Shown: positions 34,605 through 44,874 of the stretch, one piece after another
Layout of the letters: every line of letters starts with the position of its first letter
How positions within the stretch are numbered: the stretch's first letter is position 1
NCBI RefSeq assembly: GCF_026151205.1
Contig: NC_087077.1
Span: 5,356,483 to 5,420,482, forward strand
Reading direction: 5' to 3'
Length of the DNA stretch: 64,000 bases
Origin: Bolinopsis microptera
Taxonomy: Eukaryota > Ctenophora > Tentaculata > Lobata > Bolinopsidae
Position numbers and translations under genes: made by a program
Notes under the pieces: generated by a model
The model's input: only the letters and a program-made list of their open reading frames with translations
Database searches by the model: none
What the model was told of the DNA's origin: nothing

Positions 34605-35180
34605 CGTAAAAGAAGTTGGACTTGGAGGAAACGGTACCAACTGCGAAACAGTGATCACCCAAGGAACTCAATTCTTTCTCCTAGCATTTGTCGCGGGAGC
34701 AGGAGGACTAGGAAGAATTGCATCTCCGATCATCAGGAAGAAGATAAGATTTAGAATTTTGTACACCTCACTTGCGGTGATTATTCTAGTCGGCTACATG
34801 ATATTGATATTGCTGCTCATGTAATGGAATTGAAAACCTAATTGTTATTGTGGTCGTAAAATTAGTAGGGGAATTGGTATACGGGATAATCTCAATGGAA
34901 AAAAAATTACATCTGGCATAATGCAAGGTGCAGGTTTGATGGTTGATTCACGATGTCAATCCTTCGCATCTCGCCGATCTGCATACGTGGTTGCAAGAAG
35001 CATTATTTGATGCGCGCGCGACCCAGTAGTGCATCGCGCTACAAGTTTGATGGCAGGTGTAGCAGACACTGTTTTGGTTTCTTTTGCTTCACCGCAAAGA
35101 GCTATCATCACTGGCTTGGTACTGAGTGTTTTTCAAATCTTTGTAGCAAATTCTATGAGAGAGCAAGATCATCGGCAATA
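34605..35180 (+). pseudogene. Second SV2/SVOP-like transporter fragment, broken by a MITE
   Basis: The first piece (about 34612-34824) reads EVGLGGNGTNCETVITQG, FFLLAFVAGAGGLGRIASPI, RKKIRFRILYTSLAVIILVG and a hydrophobic end before a stop. The IRFRIL segment and preceding GAG/GR pattern align with the copy at 9.2 kb. The second piece, once the MITE at 34943-35044 is disregarded, reads ITSGIMQGAG, then LMAGVADTVLVSFAS and AIITGLVLSVFQIFVANSM. The MITE sits inside this open stretch. No full-length gene can be assembled. Confidence 0.42.
34943..35044. mobile_element. Mutator-type MITE, 102 bp, inserted in transporter fragment
   Basis: TTGATTCACGATGTC to GCATCGCGCTACAA, flanked by a perfect 9-bp duplication GTTTGATGG (34934-34942 and 35045-35053). 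Same family as 32295-32378 and 7787-7904. The weakly inverted ends share TTG and a CGATG core. Confidence 0.85.
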
Positions 35181-35199
35181 ACCAAACTGGAAATATCGA

Positions 35200-35715
35200 C
35201 GTCACGTGATGCCCATATATGGAGATATAGTAATAGATTATATGTAATAACATTGGACGCCCAATTTGAAACTTAAGGCAACCTTTCTATTTGCGATGGA
35301 AAAACAGTAAACTAAATTCCAAGATGTTAACAAAGTGAATCATTTAACATTTAAAATTAACTTTAAGGTAGTAAGCACGTGATCGAGACAGTTTTTCGCC
35401 GATATCTCGCCAGGGGAGTATTTTAACCCTATCCCATGTGGGGTGCTTCAGAATCAGCGTTCAAAGATACATCGACTCAAGTTGATTTCAACTTTCAGAA
35501 AAATCTAAAAATTCGAGTTTAAAGTGATTTACCACGCTCGCAGCAAAATTGTGCGAAGTAATTTTATTAACTAAATAGTATTTAATTTTTTGAATTTGTA
35601 ACTTTGATACGTATTTTGTAAAACATTCTACATTATCATCATAAATTGTATAATATTAATATAAATTGCAAGCATCGTAAATCCAAGACCGATATCTTTC
35701 CTTCGATTTAATCAT
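35200..35715. other. No gene seen
   Basis: AT-rich spacer between the transporter fragment and the small membrane-protein ORF. Confidence 0.4.
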
Positions 35716-35720
35716 TAAAT

Positions 35721-35954
35721 TCACAGTTCATCTTTTGCAAAGAAGAGCCCGATGAAATTGATTAAAGTTAAACAAATAATCAATAACATGAACTGATATG
35801 CTGTTGCTTCCGGTTCCGGTTCCAGTCGAAACGATATCGTCAAAATGGGGTCGTCAAAATAGTGGATGAGGTCGTCCAAATTTGACAATATCTTCTGTAA
35901 GTGCTCTAAGTCTTCGGTAACACATCCATAACAAGAGAAACAGCGCTGAATCAT
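35721..35954 (-). CDS. Candidate 77-residue tail-anchored membrane peptide ending in KDEL
   Basis: Unrecognised small ORF. A hydrophilic N-terminal half (EDLEHLQKILSNLDDLIHY) is followed by PEPEATAYQ and one strong membrane segment (FMLLIICLTLINFIGLFF). The last four residues are KDEL. As a single-pass protein with a lumenal C-terminus, it would present an ER-retrieval signal. It starts 141 nt after the EF-hand gene's stop on the same strand, so it could also lie in that gene's 3' UTR. Short length and no family match keep confidence low. Confidence 0.33.
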   Translation of the reverse strand: MIQRCFSCYGCVTEDLEHLQKILSNLDDLIHYFDDPILTISFRLEPEPEATAYQFMLLIICLTLINFIGLFFAKDEL

Positions 35955-36095
35955 GATAAATGATGATTATGTTTCCAACTGTCTGCATCACGAGAGAAGC
36001 TATTTATTCTGCACTCAGTGCACTGTTCAACATTGTTACAAGTATCGACCTCAGAAGAAGCTCCAACGTATCATTTCTCTTAAAGTTGAGCTACA

Positions 36096-39000
36096 CTAAT
36101 TCTCCTTGCATCTGTTCATCATCATCCTGATAAAGTCTGATCTGGTCAGTCGGCCCTCTCCCCGTCTGTCTCCTCGTTTCATGAGATCGTCCAGACCCTC
36201 CTCTGATACAGGGTGGGCCAGGCTAAGCATCACCTGCCTCAAAACGTCCTGAAAATAACGGCAAATCAGACTCAACATTACTTGCCTCAAAACGTCCTGA
36301 AAATAACGGCAAATCAGACTCAACATCACTTGCCTCAAAACGTCCTGAAAATAACGGTAAATCAGACTCAGCATCACTTCCCTCAAAACGTCCTGAAAAT
36401 AACGGCAAATCAGACTCAGCATCACTTGCCTCAAAACGTCCTGAAAATAACGGCAAATCAGACTCAGCATCACTTGCCTCAAAACGTCCTGAAAATAACG
36501 GTAAATCAGACACCATCACTTGCCTCAAAACGTCCTGAAAATAACGGCAAATCAGACTCAGCATCACTTGCCTCAAAACGTCCTGAAAATAACGGTAAAT
36601 CAGACTCAGCATCACTTGCCTCAAAACGTCCTGAAAATAACGGTAAATCAGACTCAGCATCACTTCCCTCAAAACGTCCTGAAAATAACGGTAAATCAGA
36701 CTCAGCATCACTTGCCTCAAAACGTCCTGAAAATAACGGGAAATCAGACTCAGCATCACTTGCCTCAAAACGTCCTGAAAATAACGGCAAATCAAAACTA
36801 GTTACTGTTTTGTGTTTTGTAGTATTAATATTATACGGTCAATGTTATTAATATTATAAGATAAGATATTGTAAGATATAGAAAGACATAGAATGTGGTT
36901 ATGCAATCATAAGCTATAAGTATAGAAAGAAAAAAAAGCTACACTCAAGGCTTTCACAAAGTTTCAGTTGAATCGTCCTAGATAAAATATAAAGACACCT
37001 TATATTAAGTTATTGAATGGTGACGAGTTATAAATAAAAGCGCATACCCTAGTGATAAAGCCACTATGGCCTTTGTCAAAGATGCGGAAGATATCTTCAA
37101 GTTGAGACTCTGGGGTAATAAGTGGATTCTGCTGAAGACTCATCATTCTGATAAACTCGCATATGTCAATGATACCGTCATTATTAATATCAACTTTGGA
37201 TACCATTACCTGTGGAAGGATGATGTTGAAATTATGGTAAAATTATGGTAAAATTATGGTGAAATAATAGATTATGGTGAAATAATAAAGCGACTTCCAT
37301 TCAAATTGCTATACTTGTACTTTTGTTGTTTTACGAATAAAAGTTCAGATCTAAAGTGCTACCTCTACTTCTTCGGGGCTTGGTTTCAGACCAATGCTGT
37401 CTAATACGTCTGGAAGTTCGTCAACTGTGATGATACCTATATAAATAGATAAAATAAGCTTAGGTTAAATGAATTAAGCCTAAAACTGAACGTAGCAATT
37501 TGCAATAGGTTGCAACCTGGATGTGATCATCAAAAATTGTATTGTTTTATAAGCATTATTCTGTGCTTTTCGGTGAAAGTGCATTATATCGAATATCGAT
37601 ACTATCAACTTATTTGTTACTGGGCGGCGTTCATCCTGTCATTCCGCCGAATCTCTATTCGGTTGTTTATGAACATGATAACCTGGGGTCCCCAGATAAC
37701 TTATTTGTGGTATTTGTGGTATTTGTGGTATTTGTGGTATTTGTGGTATTTGTGGTATTTGTGGTATTTGTGGTATTTGTGGTATAGTATGAATATCTAT
37801 CAGTATCTGTTTAACATCCCGCCAGCTTACCATCTCCATTTTGATCGAAGTCTTTGAATGCTTGTTCGTACTCCTGGATCTCGTGCCAATCCAGACTGAC
37901 GGGTATTGGCAACGGTCTCTCTCCATTGTTATCTGAAATTAATCACAATCAATAAATCAAGTAAGGTTAAAGATATTGGGTTCCGTCTAGACGACCAGAG
38001 GCAAATACGCGGATCAGAATTAACTAGATCTCTGTGAGCCATTGTGGACATGGTTAGCATGGTCACAGATCACGATTATTATACTAATTTGATACTGGGA
38101 TTAGTGTCATCTTCCATAATCATGAAACCAACGACAAACCACAGGATCTGGTAGTGGTAAACATTTCAGATAGAAATACCGTTTCTATGACCAAGATTAA
38201 AAGCTCTGCTTGATAAAAGTAATTGTATCAAGTAAAACCGGATTAAACTGCATTAAATTCAAACGGAGCAAACTTACAAATTTTAAGCCTCACAAGAGAT
38301 TTATAAAGTCCGCGAGTTTCGCACAAATGATACCGACATTCAGAATAATTTCTGGGTGATCGACTGCATGATAAGCCCATTTATATTTATCAGAAATAAA
38401 AGAAGCAAACGGAATGGTATAATTTTGTGAATACGCAAGGTTCACACATTGGATCCATTTATTAGGCTAAGATCAGGAGACCCGTGTACCAGGGGTGTAG
38501 GAATGATTTTCTTCATGGGGGAGGGGGGGGGGGGGGGCAATTCTAAATTTTTTGGAGCTTCGCGCCACAGCCTGGATTTGTTGGCGGACATGCAACAGAT
38601 CACGATTATTATACTAATTTGAGACTGGGATTAGTGTCATCTTCCATAATCATGAAACCAACTTCAAAACACAGGATCTGGTAGTGGTAAACATTTCAAA
38701 TAAAAAATACCGTTTCTTTGACCAAGATTAAAAGCTCTGCTTGATAAAAGTAATTGTATCAAGTAAAACCGGATTAAACTGCATTAAATTCAAACGGAGC
38801 AAACTTACAAATTTTTAGCCTCACAAGAGATTTATAAAGTCCGCGAGTTTTTCACAGCCTGGATTTGTTGGCGGACATGCAACAGATCACGATTATTATA
38901 CTAATATGAGACTGGGATTAGTCCTGTCATCTTAAACCATATAACTAATAACGTAAATCATGAAACCAACGACAAACCACAAGATTTGCAGTAGTGGTAA

Positions 39001-42000
39001 ACATTTCAGATAAAAATACCGTTTCTATGGGCAAATTCTAAATTTGTTTGGCGCTTCACGCCAAAGCCTGCATTTCAAAAAAATGTTCAGTTCTCCGCGA
39101 CAAATAGCGCATTTTCTTTTAAATCTGAAGACCAAATTCGCGTATTTTCTTCAAATCTACGGTCCAAATATCACGTTTTCTATAAGTAAAGTATATGAAA
39201 CCAACCATGTCCACAACCTTCCGAATGTAGGTGCGGACTTCGAAAACAAAAATATTTTCGGCTCATAATGATCAGGATAGCATGAAACATGAAAAAAAGT
39301 AATTTCCAGGAAAACTTTGAAAAATTTTGACTGAGAAAATTTTCGGTCCGAGTCATTCTCGATACTGGATACGTACCTCTGAAGGCAGAGCTCCCGCTTC
39401 CGAGCTCGTATTGCGAAGGGGAGGCCTGCCTTCCGAGATTGCCCCCTGCCCCCCCCCCCCCGCTTCCAACACCCCTGCCGTGTACCGATTAGAGCTTTAA
39501 GCTATATAAAGTAATGAATATCCAATAATAATATCAATTATGTATAGCTGGGAATCCTGATAGCGTCCATGTAATAATCTGTACATATAATACCATGTGT
39601 ATTTCTATAGTATTTTATTATACACCTATGTCCAATTTCCGTTAAATTTTGAGTATCCATTTGACACCTTTGAGTTTGGGGCTTATGTACGGTTTCATTA
39701 AAACAGAAAACTGTTGATATTAAAACTTTATTTTTACACAGATTAATTAAAACTTAGCAAAAATGTAAATAAATACGTATATTTCTTTAGAAAATGCGCT
39801 CGTATTGGAAGAAAATCTGACAGGGTCAAACTTCTACTTTAATCTTTTAATCGGTTTTTAAAAAACTTTTACGTTTTTCTTTAATTCATTTTTAAGAAAT
39901 GAACTACGGTCTGTTAAGCATTTTTAAGTGACTTTTGACAAATTTAACGCAGAAAAGATTCCAATAAACAAAAACTCAAAAAATAAAACTAAACAACAAT
40001 TACGTACACTTTCCTTCTCTTCGTTCAATTCGTAAATTCAAAAGAGACTTTTTGAGAATGATCTCTGGAATTTTCTGAGGTTTCGTCTTTCTTTTTTTTT
40101 TCAAAAGGAGCATGATGCAAAATCCCCAGTGATAAATACGCCACTATTACATGAAATCCGGCAGAAGCTAACTGTATCAAACTGAAGTAGGGGATATCAT
40201 AAACAATTACAAAATGTTTCGTTATTTAAGGTAGACTCCAAATTGGTTCCACTAATTTCAGAGATCGAACCTAATACAATAATGCTAACTGGTTTAAATG
40301 GATGCGGACGCGGAAGTACCATAAATGATACCGTATCAAGTCTACCAAACTTGTACTTAATTACATATAATTGTAAATTGAAGATATTAAAAAAATAATT
40401 ATCTCTCCCGTCTAACCCTAACTCACGTGATTCCTCACAATATCTCTCCCTTCACTTGGTCTAACCAAAACAGCCCAGTTATTAATCCTCCCAATATACC
40501 CAAATTGTTCCTCTCCATTTGACCATCATTTCTTGGAATACAACTTAATCCAGTTCATAACTTAATGCCCTCACTCAATAACTTAATCGTTCGCATTGTC
40601 GTTATGCTATCACTGAGGGAGAGGGAGGGGTTTCCCAATTATTACACTAGTGTCATCTTAACACATGTGTGCAAAGATGGGGGGGGGGGGGGGGGGGGTT
40701 GGATGGGGGTTCCATACTAGTTTGATCCTCTTTTAATCCATAACCCATAATAAGGGGGGGGGGGGGGGGTTTAATGACCCATACTAAAAGATAGGCGGGG
40801 GGCATACTAAAAGATAAGCTTGACAACACAGGGACTCAAGAAACCAACACTCGCTTACGTAGGCGTACAAATCAATACCCTTAGCGGCGAATTAACGTTA
40901 AGCTGTTATGTATATCTATTATATAGTTATGTAATGATTTGAATAGGCATCAAGACCCCACAGATATGGGCAATTTGTTGTAATTACGCAAAATAGCAGC
41001 TGTAGTCTTTAACGAAGACGACGGTGTCACTCTTAAAACATCAAAGGTAGAGTGGCTTATCAAAGCACAGTTAGTATCATGCAATAAACTATAAATATAA
41101 ATAGATCATTTATAGTCAGCTGTATTCTATAACTAAACTACTACAAATTCATTGAATAATTTTCTACAAAGGTAGGGTAAAATTCTGGGTTTACGATTGA
41201 GAACCTCCGGTTCGTTGTACAGGGTACTAACAGTTACGACTTTGGAAGAGAGTCCGGCGCCGCTTAGCAGTTTCGAATTAGAGTCGTCATTATTGGTCAA
41301 AACTATCAAACAACCATATGTTAATGACGCTTTACCGCTTCTAATTGATACTCAATTAGTCACTTCCAGCGACAAAAAAAAAGTATCAACCTAACACAAG
41401 ATGTTTGTGACACGGGCAGATTTACCATCAAGTTCTTAGGAAATTGTTTTCTATTAGGATGTAGGGTGTCTGTTGGAGAGGCTATGTACGGGCTAACGAC
41501 GAGCTATCAAAATTAACATGATTTAACAAAATTAACAAAATTAACAAAATTAACAAAATTAAACAAAATTTAACAAAATTTAACAAAATTAACAATTAAT
41601 TTATAGGATCATAGTCAGTCAGTCTGTCTGCAGCTGATTATGTCTCAAGACTGAAAATAAGGCTTACTCTGACCTTTTAGTGAAGATAAGGCTTACTCTT
41701 ACCTTTTGTCTTTTTGGCTTCTACATACTCCTGGAAGTTTGGCTGATCCCGAAGTTTCGAAAATGCGCCTTTGAGGTTATCCAGAACTGAAAAAAGAGAT
41801 TAGATATCAATTTCACTCCAATATTCAGTAAACAGTTCTTAGACGCTACTAAAAAGTAGCAAATTTATAAATGAGAACACAAGTCAGGCTAAGAAATGGG
41901 TGCTATATTGGCTATATTGGCTGCAGAATACCGGCGTATACTAGCCAGTAGCCACCTTATCAGCTGGTGTTCACACAATTTATGATATATACGATAATAC

Positions 42001-43228
42001 AGACGATTGAGATTATTCACGGTTAAAACTCTGGGTTTTGTTCTCAGACAGGTATTTATTCTCTCTATTTTTCTAGTCTCAGCACATAAGCACCCGATTG
42101 AAATCTCAAGTTGCGAAAAAATAGGTACAATGGTCCGTCTACAACGATTAATAACAGTTTGAATATTGAAATAGTTATGCGTTGCTTCAAGGAAAGTTCA
42201 CTTTACACAAAGAGGTGAAAATAAATTATAAACCACCTACCGGGACAAAATAACACTTTTTGTGATCTCAGAGCAATAATTATACTTATAGTGCACAGTT
42301 CAACCTTATAAGTCAGCAGCAAACATTAAACAGAGAACAACAGAGAGCTGCATGAAACAGGGGGAAATCATTGAAATGACGCTGTTGATAAAAACCGGAT
42401 ATGCACCTGTCATGATGTGCATTTACAACTAATACATATCACTATCATGGTTATTGGTTATCACGAAGTGAGCTGCCCGACTAACAAAGAATGGACAATG
42501 CTAATAGTCCGCTAATCGTCCGCTGATAGTCCTCTAATAATAGGCTGATGTAGAGCCCATAATTATCGTTGCTCGATTGTCGATAAGCTGGTCTGACCTA
42601 ATAGTTTAAATTAGAGTAAACAGATGAATTGTCAAACCCTGGAGGCCAAATCAAATAATTGTTGAGTGTATGTCAGGTGGGCGTGGTATCTGCAGTATGT
42701 TTGATGTAATTGGTAGTGTAGTTTTGATTTTTATGGACAAAAGATGACTGGAAGAAAGCGTTCACTTTCAGGCAGCGGTTTCAGCAATTTAAGAGGTTCA
42801 GGTAAGCAAAGATGGGGTGCTCATTGTCCCGATGAGAAGTTTCGAGTTAATTAACACAAAGCAGCGAAGTCAGCGATCAGCAGTTTCATTTCATAGCATT
42901 CTTCTTAGGAAATACAGCTTAAAGAAAATAATTTTTAAATCGTTCCGTGTCTCATACGTAGGGTACAATAATTTTAATTATTTTTCTCCAACATAGTAAT
43001 GGTCCCCGCCAGTATCCAGATATATAAATCTATCAGACCAGAGACTATATCCAGACCTGAATGGGGAGGTTACACGACAAAACAAATATGGTTGCATCTA
43101 TCAGACACAGAGACACAAGTCTGGCATAATTCTAATATCTACTCACACTGAGCCCTTTTAGATCCCTTAATACGATGAAGCGCTCTAGCCCGTCTTTTAG
43201 AACCGGCGCTTAAATCCTTCAAGAACAT
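36096..43228 (-). CDS. Calmodulin-like four EF-hand protein, six exons
   Basis: Minus-strand exons 43228-43147, 41786-41703, 37932-37831, 37436-37363, 37209-37048 and 36248-36096 join in phase with GT-AG junctions to give 218 residues. A basic N-terminal extension (MFLKDLSAGSKRRARALHRI) precedes a helical segment and four EF-hands. Loop 1 (85-96, DQNGDGIITVDE) and loop 2 (121-132, DINNDGIIDICE) are canonical calcium binders. Loop 3 (from D159, DKGHSGFITR) and loop 4 (195-206, DRRGEGRLTRSD) lack key acidic residues, so probably only the N-lobe binds calcium. It resembles calmodulin/troponin C/centrin-type sensors without a clear orthologue. The 3' splice site of exon 6 is the source of the 48-bp tandem array at 36241-36794. 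Confidence 0.82.
36241..36794. repeat. 48-bp minisatellite built from an intron-exon boundary
   Basis: Eleven full units plus a partial one. On the minus strand each unit is 16 codons, DVLRQVMLSLICRYFQ, and contains TATTTTCAG followed by GACGTTTTGAGG, i.e. the 3' splice site and first bases of exon 6 of the EF-hand gene. The unit nearest the exon supplies the real acceptor (AG at 36250-36249). Unit 6 (36481-36526) is 2 bp short (46 bp), which shifts the frame for anything beyond it. Units differ by only a few substitutions, so expansion is recent. Confidence 0.92.
37615..37702. repeat. Copy of dispersed double-hairpin element (intron 3 of EF-hand gene)
   Basis: TTACTGGGCGGCGTTCATCC, then CCGCCGAATCTCTATTCGG, TTTATGAACATGATAACC and TGGGGTCCCCA, the same order as at 56688-56784. 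Confidence 0.6.
37704..37786. repeat. 9-bp microsatellite TTTGTGGTA, about nine copies
   Basis: Tandem TTTGTGGTA units begin directly after the hairpin element at 37702, in intron 3 of the EF-hand gene. Reading frames across it are artefacts of the repeat. Confidence 0.9.
38062..39030. repeat. Direct duplications of intron sequence (three copies)
   Basis: A segment from ACAGATCACGATTATTATAC to TTTATAAAGTCCGCGAGTTT occurs at 38062-38322 and 38591-38850, and its first half again at about 38883-39029. The last two lie inside the hAT element, the first outside it, all in intron 2 of the EF-hand gene. Confidence 0.8.
38490..39477. mobile_element. Non-autonomous hAT element, 988 bp, with G-rich subterminal
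   Basis: Ends CAGGGGTGTAGGAA and the inverted TTCCAACACCCCTG. A perfect 8-bp duplication CCGTGTAC flanks it (38482-38489, 39478-39485). Inside each end is a poly-G/poly-C run next to GCAAT (about 38517-38540 and 39438-39461). The middle carries two copies of neighbouring-intron-like sequence. No transposase. Confidence 0.85.
39600..41700. other. Intron DNA with poly-G runs and an AACAAAATT repeat
   Basis: Poly-G runs of 20 (40679-40698) and 16 (40754-40769) nt lie in this intron. An imperfect AACAAAATT tandem repeat covers about 41515-41596. No exon of another gene is supported. Confidence 0.5.
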
Positions 43229-43939
43229 GTTGCAGCTCTCAACAATGAACGACCACCCACGTGCAAATCAGAAGCATATCGTCGAGAGCGATGTCACATT
43301 GACGGAGCCCAGCAGAGCCCAGCAGAACCCAGCATCAGTGATAAGGAGACAATTTAACAAGGCGGATTAAAGCAAGTGCGATCACGATTATATAGGAGAC
43401 GACGTCGACTTTTGTAATTTCAGGTTTAGATCTGGAAACTTACTATAAGGTTAAAAGACAGAGGAAGCGGCGAAAGTGTCTGTTAGGAGCAGGCCCGTGC
43501 CATCATAATAAGTAAGTGAAGTACTTAAATTTCTACATGATCTGCCTAAAAGTAGGATTTCTCTTCGGATTCGATCTCGGTAAGGATAATAGTTAGTCTA
43601 ACATAAAATTTAAAACATTTTGTCCGAAATCTGTCGAATACAGAAACTAAGCTTCGTTTGTATACAAGCACCAAACAGGAAAGACGAGGAGCGTGCAGGC
43701 TCTCCCCACTGCGAGGAGTTTTTGAGTGGGATGTTGGGATGAAACTGGCTTTGACGCTGACGTATAGTGAAATTAAATATTCAGTACTGACCAGGACCTC
43801 GATCTTGTTTTTCTTAATTAGTCTTGGGGAAAATTTAGCAGGAGAATGATCATGGCTGACGACGAAATGTCAGGTACTGCAGTCTTCAAAAGCGGCCGAC
43901 TCGACATCTAGTGCAGTGGTGTTCAAATTAAAAATGATT

Positions 43940-44001
43940 GAATATTGATCACATACATATTTATTATTTATATATGTATGATATGTATGTGATCAATATT
44001 C
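43940..44001. repeat. Perfect 21-bp inverted repeat hairpin
   Basis: GAATATTGATCACATACATAT (43940-43960) is exactly inverted at 43981-44001, with a 20-nt AT-rich loop. Either a tiny foldback element or a structured transcript. It lies about 700 bp upstream of the EF-hand gene's ATG. Confidence 0.75.
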
Positions 44002-44874
44002 TGTTATCTGTATACAGACAACATGTTACAACAGAAGATGCAAGGGCAGGTGTCTTCAAACGTACGCTGGTAGTTTATTGAGGAATAATAAATTTTAATT
44101 TTAAAGCTGTAAACTGCGTTGGCCTTCGTGTAGTGGGACTGGTAGTAGTGGTAGAGGAAAATTCTTTACTGAGTTCCGTGAAGCTGGTAGAATTAGGATC
44201 CGTATTTGAGAGTTAATTGTTGATTTTGGTTATCAAACGATGTTGATATCTCAGCAAAAGATTTCTTACTACCTTACTTCATAGACAATTTTAAAATTTG
44301 GCTGGACACCAGGACACAATAAACTGTTTAGAATTTGTTTGGATATTTTGTAAATTTTGATAGTTTTGATAATGTTTCATGACCGATAAAAATCAACTTA
44401 ATAACACCAGAATGTGTGTGTGTGTGTCTGATCGTTCGTGTGTAATTTCCGAACGGTTATACAAAGAAAATGGTAAGAGTTACGGGACTGGTTTTTTCGG
44501 TATAGTGTCGACAAAACTCTGCGCCAATGAGAGTGCTCGACTGCCGGACTGCAGTTAAGCAGGAGCATCAAATTGGCGGGCAAACGCGAACGAAAACCAA
44601 TAATCATATAGTATAATTATATACAGCTTTATCACGTGTTTAATTACGCGTGATTTATTACGCGTGATTTATTATTGATTATGTGTAAAACTTGTAACAA
44701 TTTTTGACATATCCAATATGTATAGCTGGTGACGGTTGCATGAAAACCACAATTCACAATACGGATACCATGCGCTAATAGTAATGTGCTAATATGCTAA
44801 TGTAAGGCCTTCAATTGAATGAAGTTGCTGCAAGGGTTGCAAGGGTTTCAGACCATATATCGGTGCTACACTTA

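Noticed and set aside
36241-36794. CRISPR-like array of regular repeats
   Set aside because: Units are directly contiguous with no variable spacers, and the genome is animal; it is a minisatellite.
36213-36851. Long plus-strand frame with repeated ASKRPENNGKSDS peptides
   Set aside because: It is the antisense reading of the 48-bp minisatellite; all frames are open only because the unit is a multiple of three without stops.
37510-37926. Frames rich in FVV, WYL or IPQ repeats
   Set aside because: They arise from the TTTGTGGTA microsatellite in an EF-hand intron and have no conserved context.
42745-42801. Possible plus-strand first exon MTGRKRSLSGSGFSNLRGS with a GTAAGC donor
   Set aside because: Lies in an EF-hand intron with no downstream exon or acceptor evidence; could be chance.
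43853-43912. Plus-strand mini-ORF MADDEMSGTAVFKSGRLDI resembling an arrestin N-terminus
   Set aside because: It is only 19 codons with no further arrestin sequence; the similarity is too short to support.
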